From assembly GCA_043228905.1 (NCBI GenBank), contig JBHGNT010000014.1, forward strand, positions 2,232,001 through 2,296,000: 64,000 nucleotides of DNA. Reading direction: 5' to 3'. This DNA comes from Azolla caroliniana. Taxonomy: Eukaryota; Polypodiophyta. The notes below the pieces were generated by a model, which did no database searches, was not told the DNA's origin, and saw only the letters and a list, made by a program, of their open reading frames with translations. Both the position numbers and the translations under genes were made by a program. Shown one piece after another: positions 10,982 through 22,000 of the stretch (within the stretch, counting starts at the first letter, position 1; each line of letters starts with the position of its first letter).

Positions 10982-11280
10982 ATGACGAGACCAACGCACG
11001 ACCTGGTTACAGACCGAGCTAGACGCCTCGCCGAACGGCAAAGACGGCGTGAGACTTTCCAGCAAGCAGCGCAGGAAATTCGCTCGGATCGTTCGTTCTC
11101 CAACGAGATCCGGAGAGTCGCGGAGGAATCTCTTCGGTTACGGCAAACTCGCGACCAGGACGACGGAAGCAGTCTAAGTAGTCTCCGGGAAACCGAACGC
11201 CTCCTCGAGGCACTTGCAAGCGGAGAAAACGAGGCAGAAGCCTTTTCAGCCTACAAATCGGATTCCGAAGCGTGCACACG
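10982..11280 (+). CDS. gypsy A Gag N-terminal segment (frame differs from the main gag ORF)
   Basis: The first good ATG after the LTR opens a 190-codon ORF to 11554. Only its first roughly 95 codons look like protein: charged and helical, with RRLAERQRRRETFQQ and ETERLLEALASGE. After about 11280 this frame becomes a basic RKN-rich shadow of the proline/glutamate repeat in the main gag frame. The main frame has no ATG before 11581. A single-base indel near 11250-11290, or a programmed frameshift, would join them. Another ATG at 10978 is closed after 14 codons. Confidence 0.5.
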
Positions 11281-12592
11281 AACTACCGGAGCAGCAACGA
11301 TACCCCCGGCGACCCGGAGGACGACGGGTCGGATACCGTGCCGACTCCAGAACCGGAACCACTCAACCAGGGCTATCCGGAACCGCAAACGGAAGCCGTC
11401 AACCCACCAACGGAAGAGCCGGCAAAGGTACCGGAAGAAGAGCCGGCGAAAGAACCGGAAAAAGAACCGGAAAAAGAACCGGAAAAAGCACCGGCAAAAG
11501 AACCGGAAGTGGAACCGGAGACAAAACCGGAAAGATATCAACAAACGCCACTAAACCGCGACCTAATACTGGACGACGACATGTCGTTCCAATACTCAAA
11601 GTATCGCGATGATCCGGACGCGGAAGCGCATGTTCATGACTTCGAGCAGACATGGGAAGCAAATCACACGTCCCAGCGAATGACACCGGAGGAAGAAGAA
11701 CGCTCGAAGATAGCGGAATTCGGAGTCACGTTAGAGGGACCGGCGACACGATGGCGGCGGACGCAGGACCCGGCGACCATCACAACCTTTGCAGAATTAA
11801 AAGCAAAATTCTTGCATTTTTTCCACAAGGAGGTCGACCAGACGACAATGGTGGGCCTGTTTTATACGATCCGACAGGAGGCAGGGGAAAGCATTCCCCA
11901 ATTCGTCATCCGTTTCCAACGAATGCATAGCCAGCTTGCCCGTGCACCCCCGGAGGAGGAATTACGGACGATATTTTTAAACGCACTCCGGGAACCGTTA
12001 CGCACGGTGTGTACGGTGATCGACTTTCGAGGATGCACCATCGACCAGGTCATTGACCGGGTCAGAGAAATGGAAAAGTCAAGCTCATGGCTTACACTGG
12101 GAACACTGCAACGGGCGTTACCCACCGAGGAAGATCTCCGGTTCCGGCAGGCAATTCAATGCACAATCTGCTTGAATGCCGGACACTCGGCAGTGGAGTG
12201 CACCATGCGAACCCAGTGTGTGATTTGTCAATCCAAGAGTCATACAACGGACCGGTGCGAGTATAACCTGTTAAACCGACAAGCACCACCCGTCCGACGG
12301 ATCGAGCCAGGAAACAGCCGAGACGAAGATGAAGGTCGTTGGCAAAGAATGAACCGGTACCGACCGGCACAGGATGTCCGGTACGGCGACAGACAAGAGA
12401 ATGAGGGCCGGTACGGGAATCGGCATGATAACTACGACCGGTATGAGCGATCGGACCGCTATCGGGAGCCCAACAGGCGACACGAGCAATACGACAGAGA
12501 CCATTCCCCTGGTTACCGAAGGCACCAGGAGGACTACGGCCGATTTTACGATCCAACACGACCGGACTACCGAAATAAAAATAAGAATAATA
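11182..12592 (+). CDS. gypsy A Gag (continues into Pol across the transposon insertion)
   Basis: The frame is open from 11182. It carries a Pro-Glu-Lys repeat (PEKEPEKEPEK, about 11440-11530), then the retrotransposon gag domain (RWRRTQDPATITTFAELK to FVIRFQRMHSQLARAP, about 11740-11950). Two zinc knuckles follow: CTICLNAGHSAVEC (about 12162-12203) and CVICQSKSHTTDRC (about 12216-12257). An Arg/Tyr/Asp-rich tail follows. The DNA transposon enters at 12593. The 11,990-bp insert plus a 4-bp duplication equals 11,994, a multiple of 3, so the pre-insertion frame ran straight into Pol at 24587. Gag forms the cytoplasmic particle and packages RNA. A third knuckle lies past the insert. Confidence 0.85.
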
Positions 12593-12617
12593 GGGTAAAA
12601 GCATGCGAGTGGAAACA
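12593..12617 (+). repeat. left terminal inverted repeat (25 bp)
   Basis: It reads GGGTAAAAGCATGCGAGTGG followed by AAACA. It matches the reverse complement of 24558-24582 at 24 of 25 positions (A/G at position 5). Palindrome motifs follow at about 12626-12665. Confidence 0.93.
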
Positions 12618-12843
12618 CTATTATAGCTAATTAGCTACTAAAATGGCCATAGCTAATTAGCTATTTGTTTAGCTAGTCTTTATTGTGGGAAAATCAAATA
12701 TTTGAAAAACTAATTTATGAAAAAACTCAAATATTTGAACTTCTGTTTCAGACGTAGTGGAACTTGGGGAATATCACCATCATCTAAGGTCGACTTCAAT
12801 GTCATCAATTTCCTGTTTAGCCTAAGTCTGATTTTGAACGCAG

Positions 12844-15800
12844 ATGGAGTACTCAGAGCACGAACGCAGACGTAGCTCCCGCAACAGCAAAAAATCGACA
12901 TTGCAGATTGAGAGCTACAACACAGAACCCGCTCGATCATCGTCCAGGTATGTTTCAGTTACAGAAACCCCAAACATTTGTTTTTTCTTTTTGACTACTG
13001 TCTGAACTTTGGTGCCGATTCATATTTCCCCAAAATCGAATAGGGCGAAGTCCTTGGAGTCCCATACAAGGATGTCTCGCAAATCGGGGAGTAGCAACAG
13101 GTGTGTTTATATTACTTTTTTTGTGTTTAATCCTGTCTTTAGTGATTAGGGTTTGTGATTGAAATTTCTGATTAGGGTTTGTGATTGAAATTTCTGATTA
13201 GGGTTTTTGATTATAAATTTCTGATTAGAATTTCTGAATAGGGTTTCTGGTTACAAATTTTGATTACAAATTAGAATTTCTGAATAGGGTTTTTGTTTAT
13301 AAATTTCTGCTTAGGATTTCTGATTAGGGTTTGTGATTGAAATTTTTTATTAGGGTTTCTGATTGAAATTTCTGATTAGGGTTTTTGATTATAAATTTCT
13401 TATTAGAATTTCTGAATAAGGTTTCTGGTTACAAACTTCTGATTACAGATTTTGATTAGGGTTTCTGATTTCAAACTTCTGATTACAGATTTTGATTAGG
13501 TTAAGTTAAAGATTTTGCACCATTTTTGTTGTTGTTGATTGGGGTTTTTGATTCTCACATATTCTGATTTTGCACTATTTCTGATTTCTGAAATGATATT
13601 TCAGATGGCTCGTTCCTCCGTATACGAGAGTGCTAAACTTCGCAAAATTTTGCGAGACAAAGGAGGACTTCCACAACACCTATGGTCTGTCACTCGAGGG
13701 TGTTGACCCTGCTGTCCCAAGTGATAAATTGATCAGTGATATAGACTGGATGACAGTATATACAGTGCCTAGAGTCAAAGGCAAGGTCAAGCTGAAGCAT
13801 GTACGAGCCGACTTGTACGATGACTGCATGAGACTGCACCAGAAAGTTCATCAGGAGATCCCAGTCAACAATGAGTTGTCAGTTTCATTTGCTAGAGCAT
13901 TTGCATATGAGTACTGCAAAACAGCGAAGGAATCTAGAGACCCTGAAATGTATAGGGTAGCTTGGGCAGTCTATGGTGAGGCATCGGTAAAAAGATGCCG
14001 AAAGATGGGGACCTTGGCACAAAAAATAGACAGATTTGGGAGCATGGCAGCTGTTGATGCAACTGCCGACTCCCAGCAAGACCGGGGGCATACACCACAC
14101 CGACACCCAAGGAAAGCCAATGTCGATGATACAGGTGAGACATTGGTTAGCTATATGCTAAAAAATGTCCATGAAGCCTGTGAGACATTGGCATTTTTTA
14201 AGACTGATTTAGAGAAAGCCACAATGGCTTCTGCAATGGAGAGCAAAGTTACTTCTGCTGTTACAACAATTAGAAATAAGATTCAGGTAACTATTGTTTT
14301 GCTGGTATGTGATTGTGTTATAAATAACGGGTAAAATGTGCTAATCAAGCATTATCTGGAATAGGTTGCGCAACAGGAGCTTGAATTAGAGGGGCCACTG
14401 GATCCCCAGCGTAAAATAGAACTGCAAATAGAGATCCAGGTTCTTTCAATGAACCTGGACCTTCTAGGTGTAAATACTGTTGCAGATTACAATTTGGATA
14501 AGCTTCAAGTAAGTTAACGATTCCTGAGCAAAGTTGGTGTATCTTTCAACAACAAGAATAATTAATCGGTAAATTTCTCTGTTGCGTTGAAGGAACAATA
14601 CATTCATCAAGAACAGGTAGTTAGCTGCCTTAAGAAGAAGCTACATTTTGTGGAGGGAATGGTAAGGACCAGACAGGATTTGGACCTGAACATTCTTGCT
14701 CCCTTACCAAATGAAGTAGAACCAGAAAATGATTTATTGACAGTTCAAGCACGTTGCATCGCTTGCGGGTTAGGTGTGGAGGACAAAACTGCGTCTTTGT
14801 TGGTTCACCTACAACCATGCAACCACACATACCATCTGCTTTGTTTTCAACATGCCTATCGAATTGCTGCATTCTGTTTGGGAGATTGCAGTACAACTCT
14901 ACCAAATGAGTGGAGAAAACAAACAGGTATACCATACTGTAGCTAATAAGCTTAGTCTTTTCTAATTAGCTATCCTACTAGCTAATTAGCTACTGGCAGC
15001 TAATGAGCTACTAGCTAATTAGCTATCCTAGTAGCTAATTAGCTATGGTACTAGCTAATTAGCTAGTACCATAGTTGTGTAAAAAAGCTAAATAGCTATC
15101 CTACTAGCTAATTAGCCACTGGCAACTAATTAGCTATCCTAGTAACTAATTAGCTACTGCCATAGTTGTGTAAAGTAGCTAATAAGCTATCCTAGTAGCT
15201 AGTTAGCTATGGTACTAGCTAATTAGCTAGTACCATAGTTGTGTAAAAAAGCTAATTAGCTATCCTACTAGCTAATTAGCTACTGGCAACTAATTAGCTA
15301 TCCTACTAGCTAATTAGCTATCCTACTAGCTAATTAGCTATCATAGTAGCTAATTAGCTACTGACATAGTTGTGTAAAGTAGCTAATAAGCTATCCTAGT
15401 AGCTAGTTAGCTATCCTACTAGCTAATTGGCTACTGGCAACTAATTAGCTATCCTACTAGCTAATTAGCTATCCTACTAGCTAATTAGCTATCATAGTAG
15501 CTAATTAGCTACTGACATAGTTGTGTAAAGTAGCTAATAAGCTATCCTAGTAGCTAATTAGCTACTGGCAGCTAATTAGCTATCCTAGTAGCTAATTAGC
15601 TACTGGCAGCTAATTAGCTGTCCTAGTAGCTAATAAGCTATCCTAGCTACTACATAGTTGAGAAAGTAGCTAATTAGCTTTCATTGTAGCTAATTAGCTA
15701 TCCTAGCTACCACCATAGTTAATAAAGTAGCTAATTAGCTATCCTAGCTACTACCATAGTTAGTAAAGTAGCTAATTAGCTATCCTAGCTACTACCATAG

Positions 15801-17381
15801 TTGAGTAAAGTAGCTAATTAGCTACCATAGTAGCTAATTAGCTATCCTAGCTACTACTATAGTTGTGTAAAGTAGCTAATAAGCTATCCTACTAGCTAAT
15901 TAGCTATCCTAGTAGGTAATTAGCTATGGTACTAGCTAATTAGCTAGTACTATAGTTGTGTAAAAAAGCTAATTAGGTATCCTACTAGCTAATTAGCCAC
16001 TGGCAACTAATTAGCTATCCTAGTAACTAATTAGCTACTGCCATAGTTGTGTAAAGTAGCTAATAAGCTATCCTAGTAGCTAATAAGCTATCCTAGTAGC
16101 TAATTAGCTACTAGCAGCTAATTAGCTATCCTAGTAGCTAATTAGCTATCCTACTAGCTAATTAGCTACTACCATAGTTGAGTAAAGTAGCTAATTAGCT
16201 ATCCTACTAGCTAATTAGCTACTACCATAGTTGAGTAAAGTAGCTAATTAGCTATCCTACTAGCTAATTAGCTACTGCCATAGTTGAGTAAAGTACCTAA
16301 TTAGCTATCCTACTAACTAATTAGCTACTGGCAACTAATTAGCTATCCTAGTAGCTAATTAGCTATCCTAGTAGCTAATTAGCTATCCTAGTAGCTAATT
16401 AGCTGCTGGCAACTAATTTGCTATCCTACTAGCGAATTAGCTATCCTAGCGAATTAGCTATCCTAGTAGCTACTGCCATAGTTGTGTAAAGTAGCTAATA
16501 AGCTATCCTAGTAGCTAATTAGCTACTGGCAACTAATTAGCTATCCTAGTAGCTAATTAGCTATCCTAGTAGCTAATTAGCTGCTGGCAACTAATTAGCT
16601 ATCCTACTAGCGAATTAGCTATCCTAGCGAATTAGCTATCCTAGTAGCTACTGCCATAGTTGTGTAAAGTAGCTAATAAGCTATCCTAGTAGCTAATTAG
16701 CTACTGGCAGCTAATTAGCTATCCTAGTAGCTAATTAGCTACTGGCAGCTAATTAGCTGTCCTAGTAGCTAATAAGCTATCCTAACTACCATAGTTTAGT
16801 AAAGTAGCTAATTAGCTATCCTAAATAACTGTCATGTTATTGTAGAATCTTGTGGATTAAGGACGGCACATGATGTGTCTGGTGCTGATGATGCTGCAAC
16901 AGATGAGGATACTACTGCCAATGTGGCTGAAAGTAAGAGTCCTGCTATCACATCTCCTTCAGATCAGCTGCACCCTATTCTTTTGGAACAATGTACTGAA
17001 TTAGGCAACGATGTGAAATGCCATGAAATAGTGGAAACAACATGTAAAACTGAGGTTCACAACAACAGTGTTTATGAACACTTGATGCAACATTTCTTCG
17101 AGTCTCAAGACCTTGATTCCACCCCACCGAGCCCAACTACTGAAAATGTCCAAACAGATCCCTCTGTACTTGAAAAGCTAGTTCAAGAAACGGTTGATGT
17201 GCAATTAGCTGCTGAGGCGATGGGAAGGTTGTCGGAGGAGGACACACTTGCGCATTGGGTCCTAGAAGGAAGGCTAAATGGGGAACCAACCAGAAAAAGG
17301 CTGAAGAAGGGGCCACGATCGGGAACAAGACCAGTTACTCGGTCAAGGGGCCCAGACGTAGTGGAGCGAAATACTGTTTAG
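12844..17381 (+). CDS. transposon-borne gene 1: RING-H2-like protein, six exons (about 618 aa)
   Basis: Proposed exons are 12844-12947, 13044-13100, 13605-14286, 14365-14508, 14593-14926 and 16846-17381. All have GT-AG borders and the sum is 1857 nt in frame. The N-terminus is Arg/Ser-rich and basic. Exon 3 encodes an unassigned globular domain (LNFAKFCETKEDFHNTYG onward). Exon 5 has a RING-H2-like pattern: CIAC, then PCNHTYHLLC, then CLGDC, with an unusual last pair spaced by three. The C-terminus is acidic and ends in a nuclear-signal-like RKRLKKGPRSGTRPVTRSRG. Intron 5 is filled by the palindrome array. Function is unknown; it may be a second transposition protein or a captured host gene. 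A strong donor at 16933 allows another 3' end (see 17631-18724). Confidence 0.65.
13101..13604 (+). repeat. intron 2 of gene 1 with degenerate GATTAGGGTTT repeats
   Basis: About 15 irregular units of 18-35 bases built from TGATTAGGGTTT, TGATTGAAATTTC and TTATAAATTTC fill 13139-13510. The TTAGGGTTT core looks like telomere repeat but is not in a clean array. No coding potential is seen. Confidence 0.6.
14946..16830. repeat. palindrome array 1 (TAGCTAATTAGCTA), about 1.9 kb, in intron 5 of gene 1
   Basis: Dozens of TAGCTAATTAGCTA palindromes are separated by short linkers such as TCCTAG, TCCTAC, CTGGCAAC and CATAGTTGTGTAAAG. The basic spacing is about 20 bases. Larger higher-order blocks are also repeated: the segments at about 16334-16520 and 16520-16690 are near copies. 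The array lies wholly between a GT donor at 14927 and an AG acceptor at 16845. Confidence 0.93.
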
Positions 17382-17630
17382 TTGGATATGATTGTTAGCT
17401 TAGGGATTTTGCTAGGGTTTTATGAAGTTTTACTATCCTGTTGGACAAGTAAAACCTCAGATTGGTTGTTGCTTGATCCACATTATGTAATGGAACTCTA
17501 TGATGTTTTTCCAAGATAATTTGAAGAGTGTTGTTCTATGACTGAAACTCTTTGATGTTCAGGATATTGTTTTGTGAGACTAGTAGTTACTTTGTGAGTG
17601 TGAATATGTTGGTGTTTTCTGATGTTGCAG

Positions 17631-18724
17631 AGTCTAAAGGGTTTGATTCTATTGCTCGTAAGGCCAATGGCAGTGTGGATACTGTTGATGTTGCGGCATG
17701 TTTAAAGGGCCCCATCTTGAAAGTAGATGTAGCAACTGACACAAGTGATCTGGTCACACAAGTTGATCAAGCATGTAGCACGGATGACTTGGTGTTGCAG
17801 GTAGATGCAGCATGTAGCACGGATGACTTGGTGTTGCAGGTAGATGCAGCATGTAGCACGGATGACTTGGTGTTGCAGGTAGATGCAGCATGTAGCACGG
17901 ATGACTTGGTGTTGCAGGTAGATGCAGCATGTGATACCAGTGGATTGATATCGAGCAGAACAGTAGCTACATGCACTGAGGTAATCCAAGGATTGATAAC
18001 TAAGTCGACAAAACAAGAGCACCAGAATGTGAAGCTAGGCCCAACACAGTCGACTAGGGGTTTAAAGAGGAAAAGGACACCAGTTGTGTCAGCCGAACCT
18101 GAGCTGATTGAGATTGATCGTATCCTACCAGAAAATGGTGTAACAGCGGCTCAGTTTCAGGAATGGAAACCTAAACCACTAGAAGTCGAGCGAAGAGCCT
18201 TGATCTTGGAGCTGGATAAAGTCTTGATGAGTGTGAGATATATGCAGCCAAGGAGGGACGCAAATCAGTTTCTAGAGTGGGCTGCGGAGTACTTCGATTT
18301 GTTTATTTGGAGTGAAAAACCAAAATCAGATGTGTGGAAGTGTTTGGCAAGATTCTTCCCAAAATGGCGAAGTCGTTTTAAAGGTCAATGGGCACGAGAA
18401 AATTGTGAGCAGATGGAAGCTGCAAGATTCAAGAGGCTTTCTGATTTTTGGGCTACTTGGCCTGAATATAATGCTGACAATACATTGATTTTGGATACAG
18501 AACATTTCCGACACTACTTCAATATTCGGAGATGCTGTCTCATTCTACCCGAGGAAATGCCTGAACAGTACCTGGTGCAAACAGTGAGCTGCCAACTAGG
18601 TGCATGGTTGTGGACTCCATACCGAGCTCAATATGCGGATAATATATGTAGACTCGTTCCACTGACTAGCAAGAGCTTAGCTGTTTATAGGAGATTTGTA
18701 GACATTTCCAATGGTAATTTATAA
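17631..18724 (+). CDS. transposon-borne FCP1/NIF-phosphatase-like 3' exon (364 codons)
   Basis: The exon starts after the acceptor TGATGTTGCAG. Joined to the donor at 16933 it stays in frame, giving a spliced product of 2502 nt (about 833 aa) with the RING-like part upstream. A separate ORF start at 17552 is also possible. It has four 13-residue repeats (STDDLVLQVDAAC), a basic KRKRTP patch, then an FCP1-homology fold: RRALILELDKVL, FDLFIWSEKP, NTLILDTEHFRHYFN, ILPEEMP. FCP1 enzymes use DLDxT/V as the active site, where the first Asp is the nucleophile; here it is ELDKV, so catalysis is doubtful. It may be a binding-only pseudophosphatase. Confidence 0.6.
17774..17929 (+). repeat. 39-bp coding minisatellite (4 copies)
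   Basis: Four essentially identical units of TAGCACGGATGACTTGGTGT plus TGCAGGTAGATGCAGCATG encode 13 residues each. The near identity implies a recent expansion. Confidence 0.9.
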
Positions 18725-19071
18725 ATATGTAAAGAGATGACATTATTCAATGAAGAATTTAATTACTTGTTCCCACTGTACTTATCTACTGTGTAATTTG
18801 AGGAATATGTTACAGATTGTTGATTTCATTCTATTGATGACTATTTAGCTATTGACAGCTAATTAGCTGCATTTGTACAGCTAATTAGCTACTGATGACT
18901 ATTTCGCTATAACTTATAACTTAAAACTTAACAAAAAAGACATGATTTTATTGAGAAAGAAGCACAGAAAGCAGACTGTATACAAGAAATTGATTCCAAA
19001 TGAATTTATTGATCTGTTTTCGCGAAATACATGTTTGTTTTACAAGAGAACATGGTAAGTGCTACTTGTAG
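18725..19071. other. convergent 3' region between the two transposon genes
   Basis: No gene is visible. Palindrome relics (CAGCTAATTAGCTG) lie at about 18858-18897. The two genes end tail to tail across this 347-bp stretch, which probably holds both polyadenylation regions; no clear signal was chosen. Confidence 0.5.
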
Positions 19072-22000
19072 CTACAAATTCCATGGCATACTATTGTAAA
19101 TACATTCATACACATTAGCACCAACAGTGTATAAACCGGAGCAGCTATTGTATTCTGACATTGGGACGTTGATGCATCTGACCAAATGAGAGTACATATA
19201 CGCCGCTGGTTTGTCTTCTAACAGCCTGTACACATATTCGTAGTCATCTAGTTTTGCATAAAAAATGCCTTCGATGTAGAATGTCCCGGCAGATACAAAA
19301 TTTCCCCATGCATCTACAATATTTTGCCTTGCACACTGTTTACTAACCGTGCACTTTAATATATAGAAATCAGCACCCTCTGAATTGCCTTCTTCAGCAT
19401 TTACAGCGAAGTTATCCCCAACGTTCAGGACATCACTCAAAGTATCTCCAAGTCCCTCATATGTGAAGTCAGCATTCTGCCCTGTTTCTCCATCAACTGC
19501 TTCCTTATCATTCAGAGTGTGATACTCCCAATTCTGAATGTATGCTTTGTTTAGACAATATCTCCAATTTCCCTGCACACAATGGAAGCAAAAACAAGTC
19601 AATTCTCTAACCGCAATACAATGACCATCCAACCTGGAATAACCGCGAACAGCATGCAGAGATCGCAATTCGGGAATTCCTTGGCACTCCCAGGTCTTCT
19701 CCCTATTTACTTCATCTATCTTCACTTCCCAAAATTCACGTTTGATATCTCGAACTTGCGAGGAATAAACACCTGTGGCACTCGTCGACATATTTGTTCT
19801 TAAAAATTCAACTACATGTGATGCACAATTCATGTGCACACCATCTGTCTTTAGTTGTTCATGGGTAAGTGCCCGCTTTATAACAGCCCCTGCACCATCA
19901 TGTTCACCTTTACCATGGCCAGACCCAAAAAAATTCCATCTCATCTCCAAACCTGTTATAGCAGGATACCTCCCCACAAAATAAAATGGATGTCGAGCCT
20001 TGAATTGTGACGCAGCTCCGTCAGACCAGACCCAATGTTGAGTAAGCTCCAAACGTTGAGCTAATAACCACTGCCAATGTAACTTAAAACAGTGTTGGAC
20101 GAACAAGGTATCATGCTTCTTATCATCGGAAATAAAGAAATGAATTACTTTTTTAACATCACCTGAAACTCGAAAATATGTTATGTGCACAAAAATGGTT
20201 ACCTGAACTGAACACCAATGCATAGATTGAATTTCATTCTGCTGCTTGAAAGTATAATTCTCTGCGAAATCTACTACTGAGACTACTACATCATTTGGGA
20301 AATCAGATATGCAAGTCTTAAACTGATGGGCCTGCCATGAATAAATGAAGTTGTGTTTAATGAACTTTCCTAGAGATACTACAAACAGAGACACCAAATC
20401 CCTTGGTTTAAGCATCTTCCGAACTAGATCCTTTCTTTTACACACCTTTCCTTCGAAATTGGTGTTCACTGACTCAAATAACTTCACAGAGATCAATATT
20501 TCACTACTCAATTCATTTGGACACCACCTAAATCTAGTAGGGCCACAATCTTGACATAAACCCATGACACATTTATGAATATGGAAGATAGCGTCAGATT
20601 CTCTCGGACACAATATTGAATCTAATAAATAACTCATGGAAGAGATAACGTGCTCAGATGATTTACACTCCTCTTGCGGGCTTGATCGACAGATTTGGCA
20701 CCCACATGTGCAAACTGTATTAGTTAGGGATGCGCTATGGTGACGTAGTAGATTAACAGAGTCCTTCAGAAAACCCATCTGTACATGGTAAATGCAACAA
20801 CATGTGTATCGATCCTTTAAGCGTCTCACAAAGTGTGGCTTAAGAGACTCGAATGTTCGTAGTTGAACTTTGATAGTTGGATGCATTCGTTTGAACCTAA
20901 TAAATAAATCGACCTGCGTAATAAAGGGGAATTAGTTATTCTCGTAACTAGCTAACTATCCTAGTAGCTAATTAGCTATTCTAGTAGCTAGTTAGCTATT
21001 CTAGTAGCTAGTTAGCTATTCTAGTAGCTAATTAGCTATCATGGTAGCTAATTAGTTGTCCTAGTAGCTAATTAGCTATCATGGTAGTTAATTAGCTGTC
21101 GTAGTAGCTAATTAGCTATCATGGTAGCTAATTAGCTATTCTAGTAGCTAATTAGCTATCATGGTAGCTAATTAGCTGTCGTAGTAGCTAATTAGCTATC
21201 ATGGTAGCTAATTAGCTGTCCTAGTAGCTAATTGGTTGTCCTAGTAGCTAATTAGCTATCATGGTAGCTAATTAGCTATTCTAGTAGCTAATTAGCTATT
21301 CTAGTAGCTAATTAGCTATCATGGTAGCTAATTAGCTGTCGTAGTAGCTAATTAGCTATCATGGTAGCTAATTAGCTATTCTAGTAGCTAATTAGCTATT
21401 CTAGTAGCTAATTAGCTATCATGGTAGCTAATTAGCTGTCGTATTGCTAATTAGCTATCATGGTAGCTAATTAGCTGTCGTAGTAGCTAATTAGCTATCA
21501 TGGTAGCTAATTAGCTATTCTAGTAGCTAATTAGCTATTCTAGTAGCTAATTAGCTATCATGGTAGCTAATTAGCTGTCGTAGTAGCTAATTAGCTATCA
21601 TGGTAGCTAATTAGCTTTCCTAGTAGCTAATTAGTTGTCCTAGTAGCTAATTAGCTATCATGGTGGCTAATTAGCTTGTCTACTAGCTAATTAGCTATCA
21701 TGGTGGCTAATTAGCTTTCCTAGTAACTAATTAGCTATCATGGTAGCTAATTAGCTGGTCTAGTAGCTAATTAGCTATCGTGGTAGCTAATTAGCTGGTC
21801 TAGTAGCTAATTAGCTATAATGGTGGCTGATTAGCTTTCCTAGTAACTAATTAGCTATCATGGTAGCTAATTAGCTGGTATAGTAGCTAATTAGCTATCA
21901 TGGTAGCTAATTAGCTATCACGGTGGCTAATTAGCTGTCCTAGTAACTAATTAGCTATCATGGTAGCTAATTAGCTGGTCTAGTAGCTAATTAGCTATAA

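Noticed and set aside
12092-12604. Minus-strand ORF of 170 codons opposite gag
   Set aside because: Overlaps the gag domain and zinc knuckles on the plus strand and has no motif.
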